A stretch of 64,000 nt of DNA from JAHRAW01 sp965262585 (lineage in GTDB: Bacteria; Pseudomonadota; Gammaproteobacteria; Arenicellales; Poriferihabitantaceae): NCBI GenBank assembly GCA_965262585.1, contig OZ253546.1:2294001-2358000 (forward strand). The letters run 5' to 3'. Position 1 is the first letter of the stretch. Every line of letters begins with the position of its first letter. Shown piece after piece: positions 24,501 to 27,758 of this stretch. A model generated the notes under the pieces. That model made no database searches. It was not told where the DNA came from and saw only the letters and a program-made list of their open reading frames with translations. Made by a program: the position numbers and the translations under genes.

Positions 24501-26964
24501 TAGTTGCCGTGAAAGTGGTGCTGGTGGTGCCACTGTCAAACGATGCGGTGTAGGCGAGAGTATCGGGCGCAAAGGTTCCATCCAAATCCCCGCCCGATAG
24601 CGACAGGGCACTCAGCGTAGTATCGCCACAAGCGGGGACCTGCCCGCCATCCATAACCATCCAGTTATTGCCGCCGGTATTAGTCAAAATATCTCTGGCG
24701 GCGGTAGCGGTGCACCATTTGGAATCACCGCCATGGAAAGCGACTCCCCTTTGCAATGTTAGCGCAGACCAACCCGTCAATAACGCATCGTAGTTCTCAA
24801 CAGAAAGCGTAGCATCTTCAAACATGCGCGTCATAGTGGTAACACTGCTGACATCCCAACCACTAATATCTTGATCAAAGGCAGTGGCGCCAATAAACAT
24901 CCGCTCCATATTGGTAACCTTACTCACATCCCAACCACCAATGTTTTGGTTAAAGGCACTGGCACCATTAAACATAAAAAACATACCGGTAACCTTACTC
25001 ACATCCCAATTACTAATGTCCTGATTAAAAGAACTGGCACCCAAAAACATTGAACTCATATCGGTAACATTACTTAAATCAGGGGTATCGGTTGCTTGCC
25101 CGGCGAGATTGGGGGTGCCGGAAAAAGCATTCGCCATGGAAGTCCATTGTTGAGTGCCCCATTGATTGATGGCGACGATTTTTTGTCTATCGCCGCGATT
25201 ATTAATAAAAATCCGTGGGAAATCGCCGCTGATGCGCACTGTATACATGCCCGGCGTGAAATAAGTATGCGTGGCGTCTTCGATTAGTCTGCGGTCTCTA
25301 TTGCCATCGCCCCAGTCGACGTTGTAAAAATAACCCCTGCCTTCGGTGGGAATAGTGATGGTATCGCGCAGCCCGGTAGTCTGCCAAGTGGTTACAAAAT
25401 CAGGTGAGGGTGGGGGCGCGGCATTGATGGTTACGCCGAAAGTTTCATCATCGAAAGCGCCGTTGGCATCTTCCAATCGATAGGTCAAGGTGACCGCATT
25501 CGTGGTCGCTGTGGTGGGTGTGCCGGAAAGCACGCGGGAGTCGCCATCAAAGGTCAAGCCGTCCGGTATGCCGCCGGTCAGGGTGTAGGTCGGACCCGGC
25601 GCACCGATGCGCGTGCCTTCCGGCAGGGTTAAGTCGGTGATTGCCTCGTTTTCGGTATAAGTGACATCGTTCACGACCGGCAACAACGGCGTGTTATAAG
25701 GTATCACCTCAAAGGTTAGGCTGGCGGTGTTGGGGATGGTATCAGTGACCGTGTACACTAAATCGCCGGGCGCATAGGAAGACAGACTTTCAAAAGTACC
25801 GGTCAGGGTGCGAGTGTCAGCATTAAAGGTCAGACCTAATCTCGTGAAAATCTCCCCGGTCAGGGTGTAGGTATAGGGACTGACGCCGCCGCTTGCCACC
25901 GGCAGAATCATATCGATAGGCCGGCCCTGCGAGAAGTGCTGGGTTGGCAGGGTGATCTGCGACAGTTCAGCGACCACCCTGATGGTCACCGTGTCCATAG
26001 AGGAATCGCCAAGCGCGCTCGTAACCGTCAACCGGAATACCAAATCCGTACCCGTGTCCACATCCGGTGCGGTGAAAGTCGGGCGTGCGATATTCGCATC
26101 GTCCAAATTCACCATTGGCTGGCCGCCGATCTGCGCCCACGCATAGGTCAGGCCGCCGAAGCCGAAGGAGCCCTCGTGGTTCATACTATCTCCGCCATTC
26201 AGGGTGAAGATATCGCCAGCCACCGTGGTTTGGTCGTCCCCGGCATCGGCCACCACTCGGGTGGGGACGGTAATTCTTATCTCTGCAGTCGCTGATTCTC
26301 TGGCTGTGTCCATGACGGTCAGAGTAATGTCATATATCACAGCACCTAGAGCATCCGGCGGCGTGGGCGGTAGTATCACCGCTGTGTCGGCGCTGCGTGG
26401 GCTGCTGAAAAAAGTATCTGGCGGGGTGATAGCCCCCCCGCCGAAGATTTCAACAGTCCATGCATAGTCCAGATCCAAGTCTTCCGCGTCCGAACTACTG
26501 CCACCTCTCAAGGTCACCGGGTCGCCGTCTAGAAAAACCGAACCTGAAACGGAGGAGGCGCGGCGAGGTGTCCCGTCGAGGACGATCATAGCGATAGGCG
26601 CCTCGTTGGTGCCGTCCGTGAACTGCACAGGATAATCCCGTACGATTGTAGTATTGCTGGAGTCGGTGACCGTGTGGTTAAAAGACCCAACCTCAACATT
26701 GTTCGGTGTGCCGGATACCACACGGGTGTTCGGATTATAAGATAATGGGCCGAAATTACCCTCAAACATAAGAGTATAGGTGTATCCCCCACTGCCACCG
26801 GTGGCCTCCGGCATGGTCACATTCAGGGCAACGCCGACCTCATAAACCTGAGTGCCCGGAGAAGGAAAATCAGGCAAAGCCAATGCCTGCGCATTAACTT
26901 GCGAAACCACCCCGCCAAACAGCCCCAGCCCCAGCAACAAAACACCAATCCACCGCCTGTTCAT
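1..26964 (-). CDS. Giant secreted multidomain PKD/Ig/BspA-repeat surface protein (3' end outside window)
   Basis: The frame opens at ATG 26964 and is still open at base 1, giving at least 8,988 residues. Residues 1-27 form a Sec signal peptide: MNRR, a Leu/Gly/Val core, and a likely cut after VNAQA. In order follow a putative-Ig domain, PKD-like domains, paired He_PIG-like segments (about 25900-25400, 23500-22900, 20900-19700, 17000-15600), BspA/DUF285 repeats (about 25400-24790 and 19300-18390), and cadherin-like beta-sandwich domains (about 24600-24300 and 18250-17290). A long tandem PKD/REJ-like array runs from 15.6 kb to the left edge. Typical PKD unit motifs are DPPTADAGPDQSV, DGSASDDPEDQTLTF and TFTAP. 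The likely role is an extracellular adhesin or matrix protein. No anchor or secretion domain is visible because the C-terminus lies outside. No strong Shine-Dalgarno precedes the ATG. I translated long stretches and both ends and met no in-frame stop. Confidence 0.88.
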   Translation of the reverse strand, partial: MNRRWIGVLLLGLGLFGGVVSQVNAQALALPDFPSPGTQVYEVGVALNVTMPEATGGSGGYTYTLMFEGNFGPLSYNPNTRVVSGTPNNVEVGSFNHTVTDSSNTTIVRDYPVQFTDGTNEAPIAMIVLDGTPRRASSVSGSVFLDGDPVTLRGGSSSDAEDLDLDYAWTVEIFGGGAITPPDTFFSSPRSADTAVILPPTPPDALGAVIYDITLTVMDTARESATAEIRITVPTRVVADAGDDQTTVAGDIFTLNGGDSMNHEGSFGFGGLTYAWAQIGGQPMVNLDDANIARPTFTAPDVDTGTDLVFRLTVTSALGDSSMDTVTIRVVAELSQITLPTQHFSQGRPIDMILPVASGGVSPYTYTLTGEIFTRLGLTFNADTRTLTGTFESLSSYAPGDLVYTVTDTIPNTASLTFEVIPYNTPLLPVVNDVTYTENEAITDLTLPEGTRIGAPGPTYTLTGGIPDGLTFDGDSRVLSGTPTTATTNAVTLTYRLEDANGAFDDETFGVTINAAPPPSPDFVTTWQTTGLRDTITIPTEGRGYFYNVDWGDGNRDRRLIEDATHTYFTPGMYTVRISGDFPRIFINNRGDRQKIVAINQWGTQQWTSMANAFSGTPNLAGQATDTPDLSNVTDMSSMFLGASSFNQDISNWDVSKVTGMFFMFNGASAFNQNIGGWDVSKVTNMERMFIGATAFDQDISGWDVSSVTTMTRMFEDATLSVENYDALLTGWSALTLQRGVAFHGGDSKWCTATAARDILTNTGGNNWMVMDGGQVPACGDTTLSALSLSGGDLDGTFAPDTLAYTASFDSGTTSTTFTATTTNSDGAAFVITGTDADNNALTVTNDTEVSGLTVGENIITITVTAQDTTTTRDYTITATVDAPNVQPVANAGVAQSVRVGDDITLNGSASDDTDGTIDIYLWTVDPATSGAFDNPAIARPVFTASEAGTATVTLMVTDDDGESHSATVAIEIFPAASAYTLTNPGTQEYTRGIAVDVTLLPVTTTSTRDVTYALSGTLPTGLSFDIGTRTISGTIGVLTAYDSVNVTYTASDDFGTVDSVTFAVIPYDAPLLPEVTDVMYTVNEAITDLILPVGTRLGAPNSNQPYTLTGIPTGLAFNSATRTLSGTPTTVASAVTLTYRLTDGNGAFDDEMFDVTIEAAQDPSGSTLALTSPGPLSFTGSQSISLALPAATGGVAPYTLTLIPSGASQLPTGLGVFPSGDGLFLFGNVGNLGSYDPITLIYSVTDDDGDTAETSFVLTPYRALALPALVDQRYTVGEAITPELTLPTGLAGSTGAPPQVYTLTAASGGALPGGLTFDGDTRVLSGTPTPPLRTVTLTYRLEEGNGTDVEGNFTITIEAGAENLQPIADAGEAQTVEEGNLVALNGTASNDPEDDDLTYSWTQSSGSPTVTLSDANIASPTFTAPELFAPTTLRFRLTVNDGTQDSRVPDEVVITIEADNDPPTARAGSDQSVGEGDLVMLDGSGSSDPEDNQTLTYTWRQSGGVSTVALNRAVPASPTFTAPTGLTTPASFTFELVVRDGTNFSEADEVVITITDDATPNNPPTADAGVDQSVNEGDSVTLNGSGSDDLDGDTLIYSWTQTGGTPTVSLDETVPAMPTFTVPNLVANTTFTFSLTVNDGTENSTPSTVVITITATNDLPTANAGNAQAVNEGDIVTLDGSGSDDLDGDTLTYSWTQTGGTPTVSLDETVPAMPTFTVPNLVANTTFTFSLTVNDGTENSTPSTVVITITATNDLPTASAGNDQTVAEGATVTLTGSGTDTESEDSSLTFMWTQVGTPAVSLTDANTATATFTAPTLLPMDTMLTFRLTSNDGTVNSQPDDVIITVTATPNVPPVARAGVDQSVRVGDTITLDGSASTDTGGMIDTYQWTVNPTTSGAFDNPAIAQPVFTASQPGTATVTLMVTDNGTTPATDTDTVAIEIFPAANAYTLASPGTQHFTRSVDVNVTLPPVVTTSTRTVTYALSGEIVTRLGLTLDATTRVLTGSFRMVDYTGANATYTASDGFGSDPVASVTFQVIPYNTPLLPNLSDFVYTAGTPIDNLTLPTGRTNRPGAPPQVYTLTGTIPPGLVYNTTTRVLSGTPTTEASAVTLTYQLTDGNGAPVENTFTVTIDAAPNVQPTANAGLDQSVQVGMAVTLDGTGSSDPGDEVLTYRWTQDSGVAGAFNDPAIAAPIFTASDTAGEVVLSLIVTNASGVASESDTVTLTVTNEAQPLNLTSPGTQNYTRSQSVRVDLPGATGGRAPYTYALTGDILTTLSLGTFFFDDPASPIRSLFGTIPELSSYDSGFATYTVTDSDDATDSVSFEIIPYDIPQLPGIPDVIYTVGQSVALTLPTGIAGRTGAPPQTYTLIPTGSGGQIPDGLTFVAATRVLSGIPLTALGKIRYNYKLTDANRIQSNLEIFGITIEAVAVNSPPTANAGGAQTVEEGESVTLTGIGTDAEEQASLTYAWTQTGGAPTVSLTNADMAIATFTAPTRLTTANALLTFSLSVNDGTNNPAVDTVVITVTEPAPPPVALGDFVTTWRTTTANERITIPTTGDGYNYSVDWGDGFTNTGVTGNATHVYAAQGDHEVRILGDFPRIFIDKGNERNKIIAINQWGNQRWTSMENAFRGTTNLVGRATDTPVLSNLTNMDGMFDVSTFNQDIGDWDVSNVTSMFGMFSDSSFNQDIGGWDVSNVTNMRRMFSFALFNQDIGDWNVSSVTDMFGMFLAAGAFNQDISDWNVSSVTNMSEIFLSAASFNQDIGDWNVSKVTSMDDMFRSARAFDQDIGDWNVSSVIDMSGMFGSARAFNQDIGDWNVGSVTDMADMFNGGVAFDQDIGDWNVSSVADMSGMFQAATLSVDNYDSLLMGWATIDGDETALQRGVNLDGGDSTYCAAASRDILTADDGNNWTIVDDGLDGRCDATLRALSISPGELNETFASFTTEYTASLDNLITGTTITAIPAVSTSTVTIIGTDTNNIPLTVNNTTVSGLTVGPNIITITVTAADRSITLDYTITITRLPSDNASLSDLALSGGELLPLFLSGTFGYTADVANAATNTTITATPTEPNATIEITGTDTSNTALSVTESLVSGLTVGANIITITVTAQDTITTQDYIITVTRLRSDDASLRELSLSPGELTETFAPATTEYTTSSVAAIITDTIITAIPTHPKATTAITGTATDGITPLIVNGAIVSGLTAGANTITITVTAENTTTRDYTITFTVNAAPTADAGTDQSVRVGGTVTLNGSASDDTDGMIDAYLWTVSPTTRGNFDDPAIAQPVFTASQPGTAIVTLMVTDNNGDTDTATINIEIFPALSAYTLATPDTQHYTRGVPVDVTLPEVTGADAGRTLTYTLTGTLPTGLSFVENDRTISGTIGMLPSYDSRNVTYAVGDDLGQVTSVTFAVIPYDTPLLPSLVNQTYTEGEVITNLTLPTGTRIGAPGPTYTLTGGIPTGLAFEAVTRVLSGTPTTAAAAVTLTYQLTDGNGVENSGTFTITINAAPIANAGADQTVRVGDTVTLDGSASRDTDGMIDTYLWTASPTTRGTFNNGGVAQPVFTASEPGTAIVTLMVTDDGNATHTDTVNIEIFPALSAYTLTAPGTQHYTRNVAVNVILPPVTGTGTGTGRTLTYTLSGEIVTRLGLTLNANTRVLSGIFGRVDYTGGNAIYAADDGFGEVASATFEIIPYDRPSFPALPTITHIVDQPFTEVLPEPLVGRFGAPPPTYRLTLTGADADDKTLPAGLTFDADKDTRTLSGTPTTLGMFSLHYRIDDLNGAESERDFNLIIVAAPNDPPTADAGPDQTVDEGVMVTLDGSASDDPEDQTLTFMWTQVGTPTVSLSSATAERPTFTAPTELLTDLTLTFSLTVNDGVNISAAADTVVITVTAGPNDPPIVEAGEPQTVGEGASVTLTGSATDPEGQTLTFLWTQVDTSTVVLTNAATTTATFTAPTQLVNNVLLTFRLTATEPGDVQSGMDMVVITVTAGTNDPPTADAGPDQSVDEGVMVTLDGSASDDPEDQTLTFAWTRVGDNTPMINLSSATAERPTFDAPTELLTDLTLTFSLTVRDGMNNSAPDTVVITVRAGNNDLPIVDAGEPQTVGEGTPVTLTGSATDPEGQTLTFLWTQVDTSTVSLTNAAMTTATFTAPTQLANDLLLTFRLTATEPSGGQSGMNMVVITVTAGTNDPPTADAGPDQSVAEGAMVTLDGSASDDPEDQTLTFAWTRVGDNTPMINLSSATAERPTFDAPDELLTDLTLTFSLTVSDGMNTSAAADTVIITITAGPNDPPIVEAGNPQTVGEGTPVTLTGSGTDPEGQTLTFLWTQVDTATVSLTNPTMTTATFTAPTQLANDLLLTFRLTATEPSGGQSGSDVVVITVTAGTNDPPTADAGPDQSVDEGTMVTLDGSASDDPENQTLTFAWTRVGDNTPVVNLSSATAERPTFTAPTELLTDLTLTFSLTVSDGMNTSAAADTVIITITAGNNDLPIVEAGNPQTVGEGTPVTLTGSATDPEGQTLTFLWTQVDTATVSLTNPTMTTATFTAPTQLANNLLLTFRLTATEPAGGQSGNDMVVITVTAGINDPPTADAGTPQTVAEGAMVTLDGSASDDPEDQTLTFAWTQVGASTVSLSSATAERPTFDAPDELLTDVTLTFSLTVSDGMNTSAAADTVVITITAGPNDPPIVEAGNPQTVGEGASVTLTGSATDPEGQTLTFLWTQVDTSTVSLTNPTMTTATFTAPTQLANNLLLTFRLTATEPSGGQSGNDMVVITVTAGTNDPPTADAGPDQSVVEGTMVTLDGSASDDPEDQTLTFAWTQTGSTPTVNLSSTTAERPTFDAPDELLTDVTLTFSLTVSDGMNTSAAADTVIITVTAGNNDPPIVEAGNPQTVGEGTPVTLTGSGTDPEGQTLTFLWTQVDTATVSLTNAAMTTATFTAPTQLVNNLLLTFRLTATEPSGGQSGNDMVVITVTAGTNDPPTADAGPDQSVDEGTMVTLDGSASDDPENQTLTFAWTQVGASTVSLSSATAERPTFDAPDELLTDVTLTFSLTVSDGMNTSAAADTVIITVTAGNNDPPIVEAGTPQTVGEGTPVTLTGSATDPEGQTLTFLWTQVDTSTVSLTNPTMTTATFTAPTQLANNLLLTFRLTATEPSGGQSGNDMVVITVTAGINDPPTADAGPDQSVDEGAMVTLDGSASDDPEDQTLTFSWTRVGDSTPPVNLSSATAERPTFTAPTELLTDVTLTFSLTVSDGMNTSAAADTVIITVTAGNNDPPIVEAGNPQTVGEGASVTLTGSGTDPEGQTLTFLWTQVDTATVSLTNAAMTTATFTAPTQLVNNLLLTFRLTATEPGDVQSGMDMVVITVTAGTNDPPTADAGPDQSVDEGVMVTLDGSASDDPEDQTLTFAWTRVGDNTPVVNLSSATAERPTFDAPDELLTDLTLTFSLTVSDGMNTSAAADTVIITITAGPNDPPIVEAGEPQTVGEGTPVTLTGSATDPEGQTLTFLWTQVDTSTVSLTNPTMTTATFTAPTQLVNNVLLTFRLTATEPSGGQSGNDMVVITVTAGTNDPPTADAGPDQSVDEGVMVTLDGSASDDPEDQTLTFAWTRVGDNTPMINLSSATAERPTFDAPTELLTDLTLTFSLTVRDGMNNSAPDTVVITVRAGNNDLPIVDAGEPQTVGEGTPVTLTGSATDPEGQTLTFLWTQVDTSTVSLTNAAMTTATFTAPTQLANDLLLTFRLTATEPGDVQSGMDMVVITVTAGTNDPPTADAGPDQSVDEGTMVTLDGSASDDPEDQTLTFAWTQVGASTVSLSSATAERPTFDAPDELLTDLTLTFSLTVSDGMNTSAAADTVIITVTAGNNDPPIVEAGNPQTVGEGTPVTLTGSGTDPEGQTLTFLWTQVDTSTVSLTNPTMTTATFTAPTQLVNNLLLTFRLTATEPSGGQSGNDMVVITVTAGTNDPPTADAGPDQSVDEGAMVTLDGSASDDPEDQTLTFAWTRVGDNTPMINLSSATAERPTFDAPDELLTDLTLTFSLTVSDGMNTSAAADTVIITVTAGPNDPPIVEAGNPQTVGEGASVTLTGSATDPEGQTLTFLWTQVDTSTVSLTNPTMTTATFTAPTQLANNVLLTFRLTATEPSGGQSGNDMVVITVTAGTNDPPTADAGPDQSVAEGTTVTLDGSASDDPEDQTLTFAWTRVGDNTPMINLSSATAERPTFDAPDELLTDVTLTFSLTVSDGMNTSAAADTVVITITAGPNDPPIVEAGNPQTVAEGTPVTLTGSATDPEGQTLTFLWTQVDTSTVSLTNPTMTTATFTAPTQLVNNVLLTFRLTATEPSDVQSGMDMVVITVTAGINDPPTADAGPDQSVDEGTMVTLDGSASDDPEDQTLTFAWTQTGSTSTVNLSSATAERPTFDAPDELLTDVTLTFSLTVSDGMNTSAAADTVVITITAGPNDPPIVEAGEPQTVGEGTPVTLTGSGTDPEGQTLTFLWTQVDTATVSLTNPTMTTATFTAPTQLVNNVLLTFRLTATEPSGGQSGNDMVVVTVTAGTNDPPTADAGPDQSVDEGAMVTLDGSASDDPEDQTLTFAWTQVGASTVSLSSATAERPTFDAPDELLTDLTLTFSLTVSDGMNTSAAADTVIITVTAGNNDPPIVEAGNPQTVGEGTPVTLTGSGTDPEGQTLTFLWTQVDTATVSLTNPTMTTATFTAPTQLANNLLLTFRLTATEPSGGQSGMDMVVITVTAGTNDPPTADAGPDQSVDEGAMVTLNGSASDDPEDQTLTFMWTQTGSTSTVNLSSATAERPTFDAPDELLTDVTLTFSLTVSDGMNTSAAADTVIITVTAGNNDPPIVEAGNPQTVGEGTPVTLTGSGTDPEGQTLTFLWTQVDTATVSLTNPTMTTATFTAPTQLVNNVLLTFRLTATEPSGGQSGSDMVVITVTAGTNDPPTADAGPDQTVAEGVMVTLDGSASDDPEDQTLTFAWTQVGASTVSLSSTTAERPTFDAPDELLTDVTLTFSLTVSDGMNTSAAADTVIITVTAGNNDLPIVEAGNPQTVDEGTPVTLTGSATDPEGQTLTFLWTQVDTATVSLTNPTMTTATFTAPTQLVNNVLLTFRLTATEPSGGQSGNDMVVITVTAGINDPPTADAGPDQSVDEGTMVTLDGSASDDPEDQTLTFAWTQVGASTVSLSSAIAERPTFDAPDELLTDLTLTFSLTVSDGMNTSAAADTVIITVTAGNNDPPIVEAGNPQTVGEGTPVTLTGSATDPEGQTLTFLWTQVDTSTVSLTNAAMTTATFTAPTQLVNNLLLTFRLTATEPSGGQSGNDMVVITVTAGTNDPPTADAGPDQSVDEGVMVTLDGSASDDPEDQTLTFAWTQVGASTVSLSSATAERPTFDAPTELLTDLTLTFSLTVSDGMNTSAAADTVVITITAGTNDPPIVEAGNPQTVGEGTPVTLTGSGTDPEGQTLTFLWTQVDTSTVSLTNPTMTTATFTAPTQLVNNLLLTFRLTATEPSGGQSGMDMVVITVTAGTNDPPTADAGPDQSVDEGVMVTLDGSASDDPEDQTLTFAWTRVGDNMPMINLSSATAERPTFDAPTELLTDLTLTFSLTVRDGMNNSAPDTVVITVRAGNNDLPIVDAGEPQTVGEGTPVTLTGSATDPEGQTLTFLWTQVDTATVSLTNAAMTTATFTAPTQLVNNVLLTFRLTATEPGDVQSGMDMVVITVTAGTNDPPTADAGPDQSVDEGTMVTLNGSASDDPENQTLTFAWTQTGGTSVNLSSATAERPTFDAPDELLTDLTLTFSLTVSDGMNTSAAADTVVITITAGPNDPPIVEAGNPQTVGEGASVTLTGSGTDPEGQTLTFLWTQVDTSTVSLTNPTMTTATFTAPTQLANNALLTFRLTATEPSGGQSGSDMVVITVTAGTNDPPTADAGPDQNVVEGVMVTLDGSASDDPEDQTLTFAWTQVGSTSTVNLSSTTAERPTFDAPDELLTDVTLTFSLTVSDGMNTSAAADTVVITITAGPNDPPIVEAGNPQTVGEGTPVTLTGSATDPEGQTLTFLWTQVDTATVSLTNPTMTTATFTAPTQLANNVLLTFRLTATEPSGGQSGSDMVVITVTAGTNDPPTADAGTPQTVAEGTMVTLDGSASDDPEDQTLTFAWTQVGASTVSLSSATAERPTFDAPDELLTDVTLTFSLTVSDGMNTSAAADTVVITVTAGNNDPPIVEAGNPQTVGEGASVTLTGSGTDPEGQTLTFLWTQVDTSTVSLTNPTITTATFTAPTQLANNLLLTFRLTATEPSGGQSGSDMVVITVTAGTNDPPTADAGPDQSVDEGAMVTLDGSASDDPEDQTLTFAWTQVGASTVSLSSATAERPTFDAPDELLTDLTLTFSLTVSDGMNTSATADTVIITVTAGNNDPPIVEAGNPQTVGEGASVTLTGSGTDPEGQTLTFLWTQVDTSTVSLTNPTMTTATFTAPTQLANDLLLTFRLTATEPSGGQSGSDMVVITVTAGTNDPPTADAGPDQSVVEGTMVTLDGSASDDPEDQTLTFAWMQVGTPTVNLSSETAERPTFTAPTELLTDLTLTFSLTVNDGVNISAAVDTVVITVTAGNNDPPIVEAGEPQTVGEGASVTLTGSGTDPEGQTLTFLWTQVDTATVSLTNPTMTTATFTAPTQLVNNVLLTFRLTATEPSGGQSGSDMVVITVTAGINDPPTADAGPDQSVDEGVMVTLDGSASDDPEDQTLTFAWTRVGDNTPMINLSSATAERPTFDAPDELLTDVTLTFSLTVRDGMNNSTSPDTVVITVTAGNNDPPIVEAGNPQTVGEGASVTLTGSATDPEGQTLTFLWTQVDTSTVSLTNPTMTTATFTAPTQLANNLLLTFRLTATEPSGGQSGNDMVVITVTAGTNDPPTADAGPDQNVVEGVMVTLDGSASDDPEDQTLTFAWTQVGSTSTVNLSSTTAERPTFDAPDELLTDVTLTFSLTVSDGMNTSAAADTVVITITAGNNDLPIVEA
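9790..10360 (-). repeat. Repeat-unit variant duplicated at 14500-15070 (period 4710 bp)
   Basis: This unit has a characteristic variant: a GCGCGCACGG linker and a shortened ATCGGGTGCC loop. It is nearly base-identical to the unit at 14500-15070, which lies 4,710 bp (eight units) away. A related copy of the same variant block is at about 4100-4270. This shows that blocks of units, and not only single units, have been copied within the array. Confidence 0.75.
18390..19060 (-). repeat. BspA-like (DUF285) 25-residue repeats, block 2
   Basis: Inside the giant gene a 75-bp (25-aa) repeat occurs about eight or nine times. The consensus is FNQDIGDWNVSNVTDM followed by a short MF-containing segment. 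This is the pattern of the BspA-like/DUF285 surface-protein repeat. N-terminal to it (19060-19370) is the usual companion segment: a VDWGDG motif, then a stretch containing AINQWG and W.SM..AF. Such repeats are found in bacterial surface proteins that bind host or matrix components. The binding target here is unknown. Confidence 0.85.
21691..22266 (-). repeat. Recent 288-bp tandem duplication of one PKD-like domain
   Basis: Bases 21691-21978 and 21979-22266 are near-identical, 96 codons each, and encode consecutive PKD-like domains of the giant protein. Only a few base differences are visible, such as aaattaggc against aaattcggc. This is a single-domain duplication, separate from the two-domain array further left. 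Confidence 0.85.
24790..25420 (-). repeat. BspA-like (DUF285) repeats, block 1
   Basis: This is a shorter block of the same 25-residue family within the giant gene, with about four units such as FNQDISNWDVSKVTGMF. It is preceded on the N-terminal side by a VDWGDG/AINQWG segment closely similar to the one before block 2. The two blocks therefore look like an internal duplication of a module (companion segment, DUF285 repeats, cadherin-like domain). Block 1 has fewer repeats than block 2. Confidence 0.8.
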
Positions 26965-27213
26965 GGGAATGATGGCCCCGTACCAAAATATATGGGGGGC
27001 GGGAGTGAGGCGGGTATTATTATCATTAGTTTCAACTCGTCTTGTCCCAAATAGGTTTAACTAAAACCGGCGGACGGCCCACGCAACAAAGTATACTATC
27101 ATCAATCAAACCCCGCCTCACCCAATCCAAATTCTACAAGGAAATCAAGTAAATAACCACCACCCCCATAGAGACAACCCCCCGCACCCGCCCAAAACGG
27201 CGTAAGTCGCCCC
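26965..27213. other. Intergenic region upstream of the giant gene
   Basis: This is 249 bp between the tadA stop and the start of the giant gene, which run in the same direction. It probably carries the giant gene's promoter. An AT-rich stretch at about 27010-27025 (minus strand GATAATAAT) could be a -10 element, but I see no convincing -35 box at proper spacing. No clear terminator for tadA with a T-run was found. Confidence 0.3.
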
Positions 27214-27750
27214 TTATGAGGACAGGTCGCGACCTGTCCCTACGGGGGTGTGCGTGTCATCCTTGATGTGCGCTCTACGGGCGGCGAAGAATTCTCGCAA
27301 CAGGTTGGCGGCGTCAGCCGCCTTGACGCCGGCCACCACTTTGCAGCGATGGTTGAGAAATGGCCCTTCCAACAGGTTCAACGCGCTGCCGGCGGCGCCG
27401 GATTTTTCGTCTCGGGCGGCGAATATCAGCCGTGCGATGCGGGCTTGGAGGATGGCCCCGGCGCACATTACGCACGGCTCCAGGGTTACATACAAGTCGG
27501 CGTTGGCGAGGCGGTAGTTGCGCGTGGTTTTGGCGGCGTCTCGGATGGCGAGTATTTCGGCGTGTGCGCACGGGTCGCAGCGGCCAATCGGCTGGTTGTA
27601 GCCACGGCCGATGATTTCGCCATTCAGCACCACCACCGCCCCCACCGGCACTTCCCCAGCGGCCTGCGCGCGTTGTGCCAGAGCGAGGGCGCTTTCCATA
27701 TATTCACGGTCGCTGTGCGCCGAAACAGCGGCGGTCGGCGGCCCGTCCAT
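27214..27750 (-). CDS. tadA: tRNA-specific adenosine deaminase
   Basis: TadA deaminates the wobble adenosine to inosine in tRNA-Arg(ACG). The zinc-binding motifs are present: CAHAEIL near residue 62 and TLEPCVMCAG near residue 90, with catalytic Glu in HAE. The ATG at 27750 lies nine bases after the guaA stop, with GGGAG upstream. A GTG at 27768 would overlap guaA and is less likely. The protein is about 178 aa, somewhat longer than minimal TadA because of an N-terminal extension and a C-terminal tail (TGRDLSS) encoded by a palindrome. The guaB-guaA-tadA order is a common gammaproteobacterial arrangement and suggests one operon. Confidence 0.93.
   Translation of the reverse strand: MDGPPTAAVSAHSDREYMESALALAQRAQAAGEVPVGAVVVLNGEIIGRGYNQPIGRCDPCAHAEILAIRDAAKTTRNYRLANADLYVTLEPCVMCAGAILQARIARLIFAARDEKSGAAGSALNLLEGPFLNHRCKVVAGVKAADAANLLREFFAARRAHIKDDTHTPVGTGRDLSS
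27220..27239. repeat. 20-bp perfect palindrome at the 3' end of tadA
   Basis: GGACAGGTCGCGACCTGTCC is perfectly self-complementary and supplies codons for the last residues of TadA. Related 'tagggaca...tgtcc' sequences occur after comEC (about 35991-36016) and before the repeats at 43690. It therefore looks like a dispersed palindromic element that extended the tadA reading frame. Confidence 0.6.
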
Positions 27751-27758
27751 GTTCGCCG

